Positions 55,914 through 63,878 of a DNA stretch of 64,000 nt are shown here, piece by piece. A model generated the notes under the pieces. That model searched no databases. It had not been told where the DNA came from and saw nothing but the letters and a program-made list of their open reading frames with translations. The DNA comes from Bacillus sp. BA3. GTDB lineage: Bacteria > Bacillota > Bacilli > Bacillales > DSM-1321. Position numbers and translations under genes: made by a program. Position 1 is the first letter of the stretch, and each line of letters begins with the position of its first letter. The DNA lies in contig PIZR01000007.1 in assembly GCA_002835675.1 (NCBI GenBank), forward strand, positions 1 through 64,000, given 5' to 3'.

Positions 55914-56891
55914 TTAATTAGTTGATTTTGTATTCAGTGGTTTTAAATTCGATTCAATATCTTTTCTTTTTGATTCTAAAAATGGCGGCAGGGCAAGGTT
56001 CTCACCTAGGTGCTGCTCTGCTTCATCAACTGCAAATCCAGGTCCATCAGTAGCTAGTTCAAATAATATTCCATTCGGCTCCCTAAAATAAAGTGAACGA
56101 AAATAAAAGCGGTCCACATATCCAGAGTTCACGAATTTTGATTCACTAATTTTTTCTATCCATTTTCTAAGTTCTTCTTCATTATCCACCCGAAAGGCAA
56201 CATGGTGTACTCCACCCCTCCCCAACCTTTCCCGAGGAATGTCATTCCTTTCTTCAATATGAAGTTCCGCTCCTGTTCCTCCCTCACCTGTCTCATAAAC
56301 GACAATTGGATTTTGCCCCCTAATTGCAGATGGGTATGTGCCTGTTTTCCTGAACCCCAATACCTCGGAGAGAACACTTTCTGTTAGTTCAATATTAGGT
56401 ACAGTAAGTTTTACCGGTCCTAATCCAAGGATGGAAAACTCTTGCGGTACCGGGCTTCCATCCCATGGTGATCCCCCTTGAACACCGTTATTATCCTGAT
56501 CGGAAACCAGAAGTAGCCTCTGCACTTCAGGATCTTTAAAAGAAAGCACCTTCCTTTCAAAACGGTTCGATATTTCATCATGCTCAACATTGAATTCCAC
56601 AAACCGTTTTTTCCAATATCCTAGAGCTTCATCATCTCTCACCCTTAAAGAAATTTCAGAAATGCTATTGTTTCCCTCATGAGTGCGGGCAGCATTGGGA
56701 ATTTCAAAAAACGTCAATTCCGTACCCGGAGAACCAATTTGATCTCCATAAAATAAGTGATACACACGAACATCATCTTGATTCACCGTTTTTTTGATTA
56801 ATCGCATCCCTAAGACTTTTGTGTAGAAATCAAAGTTATTTCCCGCTTTAGCTGTAATCGCCGAAACATGATGTAATCCTTTTAATTCCAT
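55914..56891 (-). CDS. Ring-cleaving dioxygenase, VOC family (MhqA/MhqO-like)
   Basis: 325 aa paralogue of the next gene, with LHHVSAITAKAGNNFDFYTK, VYHLFYGDQIGSPGTELTFF, GGVHHVAFRVDNEEEL and GILFELATDGPGFAVDE. ATG at 56891 is eight bases from AGGAG; the GTG at 56900 overlaps that site. First gene of the operon, directly behind the palindromic MhqR-type operator. Confidence 0.92.
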   Translation of the reverse strand: MELKGLHHVSAITAKAGNNFDFYTKVLGMRLIKKTVNQDDVRVYHLFYGDQIGSPGTELTFFEIPNAARTHEGNNSISEISLRVRDDEALGYWKKRFVEFNVEHDEISNRFERKVLSFKDPEVQRLLLVSDQDNNGVQGGSPWDGSPVPQEFSILGLGPVKLTVPNIELTESVLSEVLGFRKTGTYPSAIRGQNPIVVYETGEGGTGAELHIEERNDIPRERLGRGGVHHVAFRVDNEEELRKWIEKISESKFVNSGYVDRFYFRSLYFREPNGILFELATDGPGFAVDEAEQHLGENLALPPFLESKRKDIESNLKPLNTKSTN

Positions 56892-56953
56892 CCGTACCAC
56901 TCCTATCTTTTCTTTATAAATCTCCCCTTAAGGAGAGGAATTAATCCGTAAAC

Positions 56954-57023
56954 AATATCTCGAAATCGAGATATTTAACTAAACATATAATACTTTTAAT
57001 ACAAATATCTTGATTTAAAGATA
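56954..57023. promoter_or_regulatory. MhqR-type operators between divergent genes
   Basis: AATATCTCGA-AA-TCGAGATATT (56954-56975) is a perfect ten-base inverted repeat matching the known MhqR box (ATCTCGAA-TTCGAGAT). A second, weaker TATCTT-N6-AAGATA is at 57006-57023. They lie between the dioxygenase operon and the nitroreductase, so a quinone-responsive MarR repressor encoded elsewhere probably controls both. Confidence 0.82.
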
Positions 57024-57141
57024 AATGATAACGATAAATTTGTCAACCATTTTCAGACAAATAATTTCACCCGTATTCACTTTTCATAAAATAATAAAAT
57101 CAGGTCAAAATAAGTCGGTATAATGAATGGAGGTATGATGT

Positions 57142-57741
57142 ATGGCTAAAGACTTTTTTAGCGCAATTGAAGATAGACGGTCTTATTATTCCCTTAGCAA
57201 GGAACATGTTGTCCCTAATAAAAGGATTAAAGAAGTTATCGATCATGCCGTTCAATATTCCCCTTCCGCTTTCAATTCCCAAAGTGCAAGAGTGATTGTT
57301 TTAACTGGTCAAAGCCACGACCAATTATGGGATATCACGAAAAACACATTAAGAAAAGCTGTCGGTGACAAAGATTTCGAAAAAACGGAAGAAAAAATGA
57401 AGTCATTTATAAATGGTTATGGTACGGTTTTATTCTTTGAAGACCAGGCCATTATAACAAGGCTTCAAGAACAATTCAAAACGTATGCCGAAAACTTTCC
57501 GATTTGGTCGAACCAATCGTCTGCCATTTTACAATTTGTCGTATGGACTTCCTTGGAAATTGAGGGGTTTGGTGCAAGCCTTCAGCATTATAATCCTTTA
57601 ATCGATGACGAAGTGAGAAAGACATGGGATATATCACGCAATTGGAAACTCATCGCTCAGATGCCCTTTGGAAAACCCACTGCAGAGCCTGGCGATAAAG
57701 ACTTCTCACCACTAGAAGAACGAGTGAAATATTATGAATGA
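57142..57741 (+). CDS. Nitroreductase-family oxidoreductase (Frm2/Hbn1-like)
   Basis: 199 aa FMN enzyme. AIEDRRSYYSLSKEHVVPNK at the N-terminus, YSPSAFNSQSARVIVLTG at the flavin site, YGTVLFFEDQ, SAILQFVVWTSLEIEGFGAS and MPFGKP. It resembles B. subtilis YfhC/YdgI-type proteins more than MhqN. ATG at 57142 behind GGAGG. Divergent from the dioxygenase operon and sharing its operators, suggesting a role in quinone reduction. Confidence 0.9.
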   Translation: MAKDFFSAIEDRRSYYSLSKEHVVPNKRIKEVIDHAVQYSPSAFNSQSARVIVLTGQSHDQLWDITKNTLRKAVGDKDFEKTEEKMKSFINGYGTVLFFEDQAIITRLQEQFKTYAENFPIWSNQSSAILQFVVWTSLEIEGFGASLQHYNPLIDDEVRKTWDISRNWKLIAQMPFGKPTAEPGDKDFSPLEERVKYYE

Positions 57742-57793
57742 GACAATAGGGGCTGGCTCTAAATACCAAGCCAGCCCTTTCATTTATTTCACT

Positions 57794-57904
57794 TTAGTAA
57801 TCCGGAAATGTTGCAAAAAATCTTGAAAATATAAATGCCGCAAAGCCTATATATTCTACAACCGGCATGATTTTGATTTCCTCACTGGCGTTAAACATGT
57901 ACAT
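57794..57904 (-). CDS. 36-residue membrane-like peptide downstream of phaC
   Basis: ATG at 57904 has GGGGGGAAG just upstream, 20 bases past the phaC stop. It encodes MYMFNASEEIKIMPVVEYIG then FAAFIFSRFFATFPDY: an acidic head and a hydrophobic helix of about 20 residues. It looks cotranscribed with phaC and might sit in the membrane or at the granule surface. I know no homologue; no terminator separates it from phaC. Confidence 0.55.
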   Translation of the reverse strand: MYMFNASEEIKIMPVVEYIGFAAFIFSRFFATFPDY

Positions 57905-57923
57905 TTCACTTCCCCCCACTAAC

Positions 57924-58976
57924 CTATTGAATTGGTGAAGAACGCCCAGGTAGCCATTCCTTCAAATAATATGGAAGTCCACCGGAATATTGTTTAGCAG
58001 CATGTCCACTTTTCAGTAGGCTATATGTCTTATCCTTACATGTTAAATGCTCCATTACCGGATAAATCATTTCCTGTGGGACCAATCGATCATACTTACT
58101 TGCAATGACCAAAACACTAGCATTAATTTTCGATAGCTTCGCTTTTTTCCCCCTTACCTTAAAACCACCATTAACCAAGCGATTTTTTATCAAGAGGTCT
58201 TTGGTTATTTGTTTGGCAACTGCGCCGGATAGAGGCACATGCCCATTTACCCACGCATTGAAGCGGCGCCAATTCTTAACGTATTCCTCATCATCCGCTT
58301 CATTCAATAACGATAAATACGGTGATATATAGATAGGTGATGTAATTAAACGAATTCCATATTTAACAGCACTGGCTGGAATCGTTTGATAAATATCTAT
58401 TGTCTCGTCAAAATCCGCTGTTCCTTCTTTTAACGCTTCCTGCCATTGATCAAAAAATTCCGAGGCACTGAAATCCACCGGGGTCACGGAAAGTATCAAA
58501 TTCTTGATGGGCTCGTCTGCAATGGCAGCATATATTGCGGCTATTGTACCTCCGAGGCAAAACCCCATGACTGTAATTTCTGATGCTCCAGAGTGACGTA
58601 ATGCACGCTGCACTCCTTTTTGAATATAATCGACGATATAATCTTCGATCGATATGTCACCATCTTCAAAGCCCGGGCTTCCAAAATCAAGCAAATACAC
58701 ATCAAAACCTTCATTTACAAAAGATTCTATTAAACTATTCCCCGGAGATAAATCAAGAATCAAAGGAGTATTGATTAGTGAATATATAAGAAAAACCGGT
58801 ACATCATATTTTTTTTGTGCTGAGGGATAAAACCAAAGCGTTGATTTGTTTTTTTTCCACACCGCTATTTTCGGAGTCAGTCCCATTTCAGGCATTGGCT
58901 GATTGGGAATATCCAATAAATGTTGCAATTTAGTTTTGGGTTCAGATTGATTTTTGGGCACTTTCCGCTTAGCCAT
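57924..58976 (-). CDS. phaC: Class IV poly(3-hydroxyalkanoate) synthase subunit PhaC
   Basis: Polymerises 3-hydroxyacyl-CoA at PHA granules with PhaR. 350 aa. The lipase-like box with catalytic Cys140 (MGFCLGGTIAA), Asp in ASKYDRLVP and His in KSGHAA are present; the length fits class III/IV. ATG at 58976 lies seven bases from CAGGAG and overlaps the phaR stop by eight bases. Confidence 0.94.
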   Translation of the reverse strand: MAKRKVPKNQSEPKTKLQHLLDIPNQPMPEMGLTPKIAVWKKNKSTLWFYPSAQKKYDVPVFLIYSLINTPLILDLSPGNSLIESFVNEGFDVYLLDFGSPGFEDGDISIEDYIVDYIQKGVQRALRHSGASEITVMGFCLGGTIAAIYAAIADEPIKNLILSVTPVDFSASEFFDQWQEALKEGTADFDETIDIYQTIPASAVKYGIRLITSPIYISPYLSLLNEADDEEYVKNWRRFNAWVNGHVPLSGAVAKQITKDLLIKNRLVNGGFKVRGKKAKLSKINASVLVIASKYDRLVPQEMIYPVMEHLTCKDKTYSLLKSGHAAKQYSGGLPYYLKEWLPGRSSPIQ

Positions 58977-59472
58977 TTGAATTCTCCTGACCAACTGAAT
59001 TGAACTCAGGCAGCTGTGAGCTTAACAATAAGGAGTTATTTATAAAATCAGATAACCTTTTTTTACTCCCTTCCATTTCATTGGATGCCAATCTTGATTT
59101 CTTTTTGATGCTGCGGGATGAATTGGCATTGCCTTTATTGCGAATTGAAGAATTACCCCCGACATTCCCGCCCCTATTCTCAACAAGCATAGAGACCAAT
59201 TCTTCCAACCCATCAATTTTTTCTTCGAGTTGGATGACTAATTTCGCTAAACTCGCCACATCTTTTTTTGTTGGATAATTCATGATGATGGACATTCTTT
59301 CTGAGGCTTCCTGAAGACTATTTATTCTTGGTACCTGCATTTGGGCATTGTCGCTTACTGCTTCTATTAACTCACGATTATTTAGCAAATCCTTAATTTT
59401 CCCATTAAGCTGTTCCTCTTTTTGTGCGCCTAGTAATTTAAGCCCTTTATAAAAATTTGATTTTCCCACCAT
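58969..59472 (-). CDS. phaR: PHA synthase subunit PhaR
   Basis: 167 aa, coiled-coil-rich and hydrophilic with a Ser/Asn-rich middle (GGNVGGNSSIRNKGNANSSR). The order next to phaC and the VASLAKLVIQLEEKIDGLEE heptads match the small partner of class IV synthases. It activates PhaC. Located between the SDR and phaC. Confidence 0.88.
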   Translation of the reverse strand: MVGKSNFYKGLKLLGAQKEEQLNGKIKDLLNNRELIEAVSDNAQMQVPRINSLQEASERMSIIMNYPTKKDVASLAKLVIQLEEKIDGLEELVSMLVENRGGNVGGNSSIRNKGNANSSRSIKKKSRLASNEMEGSKKRLSDFINNSLLLSSQLPEFNSVGQENSNG

Positions 59473-59499
59473 ATATTTCTTCCTTCCTTTCTCCTCCGT

Positions 59500-60279
59500 T
59501 TACACTAATGCCGATATTCCACCGTCAATGATCAAAATATGACCAACCATATAGTCAGAAGCCTGTGAGGCTAAAAATACGGCAGCGCCCTTTAAATCAT
59601 TTTCATCGCCAAACCTGCCAGCCGGAGTTTTACCTAATATGTCATAGTTGGATTTTTCAAGAATTTTCTTTGTGATTTTAGTCGGGAAAAATCCAGGTGC
59701 AATTGCATTGACTTGGATGCCGTATCTAGCAAGTTTAACTCCTAAATCCTTCGTCATTGTAATGATGGCACCCTTACTGGTGTTATAAGCTATCGTATCC
59801 AATAACTCGGGAAACGTCCCGCCAAGACCCGAAACAGATGCAATATTTATGATTTTTCCGAAATTTTGCTGCTTCATGACCTTCGCAACAGCCTGTGAAA
59901 ACAGGAAAGTACCTGTAACATTGACATTCAATACTTTTTCCCACTTATCCTTAGGAAGATCCAAAAGAGGACCTGACCAGGACGTACCGCTATTATTTAC
60001 AAGAATATCAATCGTGCCAAATTGGGCAACCGTTTCCTGGACGACATGGTCGATGGCACTCTCATCGGTGATATCACATTCAAAGGCAACGGCATTAACA
60101 CCCATCAGTTGCAAGTCTTCACATACCTCCTTACAGACAGGCAGATTTCGTGAAGCAATGACAATATTTGCGCCAGCCTCCCCCAACGCCATGGCGATCT
60201 GTTTGCCCAGTCCTCTGCCGCCGCCGGTAATGATAGCCGTTTTATTAGTCAAATCGAACATATTACTCAATGTAGTCAA
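59500..60279 (-). CDS. SDR oxidoreductase of the PHA cluster
   Basis: 259 aa. NKTAIITGGGRGLGKQIAMA, NNSGTSW, INIASVSGLGG and the catalytic AYNTSKGA. It resembles gluconate-5-dehydrogenase/3-ketoacyl-reductase SDRs rather than the standard acetoacetyl-CoA reductase PhaB, but its place ahead of phaR-phaC suggests it makes 3-hydroxyacyl-CoA. TTG start at 60279 with GGAAGGG eight bases upstream; ATG 60261 is the alternative. Confidence 0.85.
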   Translation of the reverse strand: MTTLSNMFDLTNKTAIITGGGRGLGKQIAMALGEAGANIVIASRNLPVCKEVCEDLQLMGVNAVAFECDITDESAIDHVVQETVAQFGTIDILVNNSGTSWSGPLLDLPKDKWEKVLNVNVTGTFLFSQAVAKVMKQQNFGKIINIASVSGLGGTFPELLDTIAYNTSKGAIITMTKDLGVKLARYGIQVNAIAPGFFPTKITKKILEKSNYDILGKTPAGRFGDENDLKGAAVFLASQASDYMVGHILIIDGGISALV

Positions 60280-60576
60280 CTTTTCAGCCCTTCCTTAATG
60301 AAGTATTATTTATATAAAACCGTCTATATCATTATAGAAAAGCCTATCCAATATTGTGCTTAAAATAGCCTGATGCCTCTGCCTTTTGTTTCATCAACAG
60401 TATCCTTTATATCAATAATACCTATCCTTTCGACCGCTACAGTCGGCTTTGAATTGGCATACTGAAAAACTTAATTCGACCCACTGCTGTTATGATTAAT
60501 CCCCCGAGTGAGCAAAATCGAATACTTAACCTGTTTAAATCGTTTACACTATAGAAATGGTAAGGAGGTTAAAAAA

Positions 60577-61026
60577 ATGACGATACATCACTTTCATTTA
60601 ACTGCAGAGTGGCCAGGCGGCAGAAATGATATCGGCACAATTCATTCAGGGAATCTACTAACACAGATAAGTATTCCTACTGAAATGGAGGGACCAGGTA
60701 TCGGCACTAATCCCGATGAAATGCTGCTTGGGGCGGCATCGACCTGCTATATCATTACCTATGCTGCCATGTTAGAGCGAGCCCATATAGAAAAGGTGAG
60801 CTTGACCATGCAATCCGAAGCGTTAGTGGATGTTACGAATGGAGTATTCACCTACAAGAAAATCATTCATCGCCCTAAACTTATATTAGTACCGGGCACT
60901 TCAGAAAAAGTGGTTGAAAAAGCGAGGAAACTTGCTGAAAAAGCTGAAGCTTCATGTATGATTTCCAGGGCGATCAAAGGGAATGTAGCGGTGGAATTGA
61001 ATGCGGCAATTTCCATAGCACAGTAG
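60577..61026 (+). CDS. OsmC/Ohr-family peroxiredoxin
   Basis: 149 aa. Catalytic-type Cys57 (GAASTCYIITYAAMLE) and Cys127 (AEASCMISRAIKGN) are both present, as in the SACOL1771-like subgroup of thiol peroxidases. ATG at 60577 has AAGGAGG eight bases upstream; the frame from 60508 is longer but lacks a site. Reduces organic hydroperoxides with a thiol partner. Single gene. Confidence 0.9.
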   Translation: MTIHHFHLTAEWPGGRNDIGTIHSGNLLTQISIPTEMEGPGIGTNPDEMLLGAASTCYIITYAAMLERAHIEKVSLTMQSEALVDVTNGVFTYKKIIHRPKLILVPGTSEKVVEKARKLAEKAEASCMISRAIKGNVAVELNAAISIAQ

Positions 61027-61035
61027 CCTTGAACA

Positions 61036-61073
61036 AAAAAAGTGCCTAACCCTATATCGGTTTAGGCACTTTT
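61036..61073. terminator. Bidirectional terminator
   Basis: AAAAAGTGCCTAA ... TTAGGCACTTTTT, between the convergent OsmC and ykuS genes. Confidence 0.88.
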
Positions 61074-61077
61074 TGAA

Positions 61078-61329
61078 CTATTGAATGGCGTTCATTTTAT
61101 TTTCAACCTCGCGGCACACTTCATCAGCAGTTAAACCATTTGCCTCAATGATAGACGCTTTAAATGAAGTATCGCTTATACCCATTACATTACTTTCCAA
61201 ACCTGTTACCACACAACAATCCACGTTATTTGCGTCAGCTTCTTGTTTAATCTCCACAACATCAAAACCTTTTTCACGAAGTGCTTCCTGAATATTCGTT
61301 AATGATTCTTCAACACCGATTTTTGACAT
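61078..61329 (-). CDS. ykuS: UPF0180 protein YkuS
   Basis: 83 aa. MSKIGVEESLTNIQEALREK, then ANNVDCCVVTGLESNVMGI and SFKASIIEANGLTADEVCRE are characteristic of this Bacillus family, whose function is unknown. ATG at 61329 is seven bases from GGAGGTG; the GTG two codons upstream is too close. Confidence 0.9.
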   Translation of the reverse strand: MSKIGVEESLTNIQEALREKGFDVVEIKQEADANNVDCCVVTGLESNVMGISDTSFKASIIEANGLTADEVCREVENKMNAIQ

Positions 61330-61427
61330 CAACACACACCTCCTCTACCTTCTAACCTGTCCTTTTCACCTTAAATATATGTATAGGATGCAAAGGAAAA
61401 AGGGAAAGTAATATCGAGGTGATAAAC

Positions 61428-61562
61428 ATGAATGGAAAAAACAAAAAAGATGCTTCTCAAACCCGTTTAGGGTCTTCTCAGGTAGAGGGGCAAGGCACCA
61501 CTACGAAAGAAACCGGGTCCTTCACTCAACCCTCTTCACTTAAAAAGCAAAAGCGTTCTTGA
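61428..61562 (+). CDS. Small hydrophilic protein, 44 residues
   Basis: ATG at 61428 with GAGGTG six bases upstream, ending just before a strong terminator. Begins MNGKNKKDASQTRLGSSQVE: Lys-, Ser-, Thr- and Gln-rich, no Cys or membrane segment. Composition is like small acid-soluble or YuzL-type spore proteins, but no family is certain. Confidence 0.7.
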   Translation: MNGKNKKDASQTRLGSSQVEGQGTTTKETGSFTQPSSLKKQKRS

Positions 61563-61576
61563 TAAGAATGCAGTGG

Positions 61577-61609
61577 AAAACGCTTGGCGGATAAACCAAG
61601 CGTTTTTTT
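61577..61609 (+). terminator. Terminator of the 44-residue protein gene
   Basis: AAAACGCTTGG / CCAAGCGTTTT followed by a T-run. Confidence 0.9.
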
Positions 61610-61651
61610 TGCGTATCATGAAGACGGAATTCCATGACAATCGGGCTTCCC

Positions 61652-61813
61652 TTATATATTTTGCTTTATGATTTCCCGTTGAATCTTTAGATCATTCAAT
61701 CGATCACCATCAATTGTTTTTGGATCCATTTTTGCTTTATCGGCTCCAGCCGGGTTTAAATCACTTGCCCTTAAATTATTATTGCGAGCTGCTTGCTCGT
61801 TCCATTTGGTCAT
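61652..61813 (-). CDS. Small hydrophilic protein, 53 residues
   Basis: ATG at 61813 has GGAGGAG six bases upstream; the 64-codon frame starts before that site. Product MTKWNEQAARNNNLRASDLN ... IQREIIKQNI: Asn/Asp/Lys-rich and soluble. Unknown family; probably spore-associated by type and neighbourhood. Confidence 0.7.
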   Translation of the reverse strand: MTKWNEQAARNNNLRASDLNPAGADKAKMDPKTIDGDRLNDLKIQREIIKQNI

Positions 61814-61910
61814 AATGATCTCCTCCTCAGTCCTTATCCTTCCCAATCCTAATAATATTCATGAATACACCCCATCCTTTATTGCCAAGATACAAATGGA
61901 GGTGGTTTAA

Positions 61911-62102
61911 TTGGAACCAAACAGACCCGGCAATAAGAATGTACCGGATTTTAAAGAGTTGAACGACCGTATCATCAGAGAAGCATCACAGAGTCCCCGT
62001 TTAGTGATTAAAACAAATTTGGACGCAAAGAATGTAAAAGATGAGAACCCTTATTCCGATCGAATTAACAGTGAAGGATTTGCTGATTTTTTTGAGGAAT
62101 AA
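61911..62102 (+). CDS. Small acidic protein, 63 residues
   Basis: TTG start at 61911 with GGAGGTGG upstream. MEPNRPGNKNVPDFKELNDR...NPYSDRINSEGFADFFEE; no signal or Cys. Unknown family. Divergent from the 53-residue gene. Confidence 0.7.
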   Translation: MEPNRPGNKNVPDFKELNDRIIREASQSPRLVIKTNLDAKNVKDENPYSDRINSEGFADFFEE

Positions 62103-62184
62103 GATAAAACCGGCTTGGCAGCCTCAATTTTACGAACCAAATGGTTCGTAGGTAAGGGCCGTAAGGGTTCTATATAAAAGTTAG

Positions 62185-62325
62185 AACAAAGTTGATTGGA
62201 GCGGGTGTACGAGACTCTTGCGGGAAAAGCGAGTGCCTGGAGTGGAAATCATGCTCAAATTGCACAAACCCTAATAAAAACTGTAGACAATCTCGATTTA
62301 CATCGAATTTGTCTACAGTCTAAAA
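62185..62325 (+). repeat. Dispersed repeat, copy D, with terminator hairpin
   Basis: GGAGCGGGTGTACGAGACTC, GCGGGAAAAGCGAGTGCCTG and GAGTGGAAATCA are the head of a repeat common in Bacillaceae intergenes. It is followed by a hairpin (62280-62320) with ACTGTAGACAATCTCGAT paired with ATCGAATTTGTCTACAGT, 16 of 18 positions. The hairpin is shared with copy C. It probably ends the corA gene on the minus strand. Confidence 0.75.
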
Positions 62326-62348
62326 CCGGCTTAATAAGCTGGTTAATT

Positions 62349-63287
62349 TTAAAAATATTTTTTCTTCCAAAAAATGAATGCCGTCGTCCCCGCCAATGTT
62401 ATGGCAATTAATAATGTAAATATGAATGCAAACCGATTATGTTCAAACGGCAGTTCCACATTCATTCCGTAAAAACTTGCCACCATCGTCGGAAGCGTCA
62501 AAATAATGGTCACGGAGGTTAGAAACTTCATCGCATTATTGACATTATTGGAAATGATTGAAGCGAATGCATCCATCATACCGCTAAGAATGGATAGATA
62601 CACTTCTGCCATTTCAATTGCCTGAGCATTTTCGATAATTACATCCTCAAGCAATTCTTTATCTTCTTCATACATTTTCAAATAATTAAAACGGAGGATC
62701 TTATCAAGTACTACCCGATTGGATTTTAATGATGTCGTAAAATAAACCAAGCTTTTTTCCAAAGCCAGGAAAGTGTATAATTCTTTATTTTTCATGGACT
62801 GATGCAATTCACGTTCCGCTTCATTAGTCATCTTGTTAATCTGTTTCAGGTAACGTAAATAATAGGATGAAATCTCAAATAGTAATTGTAAGGCAAACCT
62901 TGTTTTCTTATTGGTGAAAAAGCCTTTTATCTTATTGTTTTTGAAATTCGCCAATATCGGTGTTTCTTTCAAAGATACCGTAATGAAACAGTCTTTGGTA
63001 AAAATCATTCCTATAGGTATTGTTTCAAAAATCGGTAAGTCGGCTTCGTCCCTTGTCAAATATGGGAAGTCGACAATAATTAAAACATTATCATCCTCTT
63101 TTTCAATTCGAGGCCTTTCCTCATCATCCAACGGATCTTTCATGAAATTGATCGGTAACTTCAAAGTCGTGCATATATAATCTATTTCAGATTCTGTGGG
63201 CGCGACAATGTTCACCCAGGAACCTTTTGTCATTTCCTCGATCTTGTTTAGGTGTCGGTTTTCATCCGTCTTGTAGATTTCAATCAT
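62349..63287 (-). CDS. corA: CorA-family Mg/Co transporter
   Basis: 312 aa. A large cytoplasmic alpha/beta domain (about 1-245) and two C-terminal helices with the signature YGMNVELPFEHN between them. Forms a pentameric channel. Resembles B. subtilis YfjQ. Ends beside repeat copy D. Confidence 0.93.
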   Translation of the reverse strand: MIEIYKTDENRHLNKIEEMTKGSWVNIVAPTESEIDYICTTLKLPINFMKDPLDDEERPRIEKEDDNVLIIVDFPYLTRDEADLPIFETIPIGMIFTKDCFITVSLKETPILANFKNNKIKGFFTNKKTRFALQLLFEISSYYLRYLKQINKMTNEAERELHQSMKNKELYTFLALEKSLVYFTTSLKSNRVVLDKILRFNYLKMYEEDKELLEDVIIENAQAIEMAEVYLSILSGMMDAFASIISNNVNNAMKFLTSVTIILTLPTMVASFYGMNVELPFEHNRFAFIFTLLIAITLAGTTAFIFWKKKYF

Positions 63288-63317
63288 TTCTTGACCTCCT
63301 CTTCTATAGAGAAAGCC

Positions 63318-63428
63318 TTATTTACCTTCTTCGAGCAGATACTCAGGGAGAATAACAGTCTCGACTTCTAGCATCATATTGGCTTCCTCTTGCTTTCTGG
63401 GTTCAGGATCATAAGAACTGCTGCTCAC
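63318..63428 (-). CDS. Small acidic ORF, 36 residues
   Basis: GTG at 63428 with GAAAGGAAGTGG upstream, encoding MSSSSYDPEPRKQEEANMML then EVETVILPEYLLEEGK. It lies 31 bases before corA on the same strand, so it may be its upstream partner. Family unknown. Confidence 0.5.
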   Translation of the reverse strand: MSSSSYDPEPRKQEEANMMLEVETVILPEYLLEEGK

Positions 63429-63567
63429 TCGTATCCACTTCCTTTCGATTCTTTAATCTTAATCCTTATTCTTTTAAAGCACAATAACGAATTTAATACC
63501 TTGGTTCCCTGTTTTAAATTCGCAATTATCAGTTTTTAAAGGTTGGAAAATATAATAAAAACTACCA

Positions 63568-63596
63568 CAAAAAAACGCTTAGGTTTCCCCAAGCGT
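63568..63596 (-). terminator. Terminator of the 90-residue gene
   Basis: Minus-strand ACGCTT ... AAGCGT followed by seven Ts (63574-63568), just past the stop. Confidence 0.82.
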
Positions 63597-63605
63597 CTGA
63601 TAACT

Positions 63606-63878
63606 TTATCCATGCTTAGCATTATTATAATAGTGAACACCATACATGGCGCCTTCATCCACCATTTTATTATCGTCATGATCATATGGATCAGGGTGAC
63701 CTGCCTTTTCAATTACAGGATCTAGCTCTGAAGCCGTCCTATTCCAAAAGCCTAATGTTTTTGTTTTTGCATTGGACCATATGTCCTTCACTTTTCCTCT
63801 GTTCGTTTTATTCGATAAAAATGAGACTCCGGCAACTCCGACTCCTAGTAATACCACGTTTCTTCCTAATGCCATCAT
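63606..63878 (-). CDS. Small membrane-anchored protein, 90 residues
   Basis: Begins MMALGRNVVLLGVGVAGVSF: one N-terminal hydrophobic segment of about 15 residues, then a hydrophilic tail (KDIWSNAKTKTLGFWNRT, PVIEKAGHPDPYDHDD) with an acidic, His-containing end. AAGGGGGAAGG lies upstream. Unknown family, perhaps YtxH/DUF-like. Confidence 0.78.
   Translation of the reverse strand: MMALGRNVVLLGVGVAGVSFLSNKTNRGKVKDIWSNAKTKTLGFWNRTASELDPVIEKAGHPDPYDHDDNKMVDEGAMYGVHYYNNAKHG

Noticed and set aside
62196..62411. 71-codon plus-strand ORF
   Set aside because: Falls in repeat copy D and the corA 3' end.
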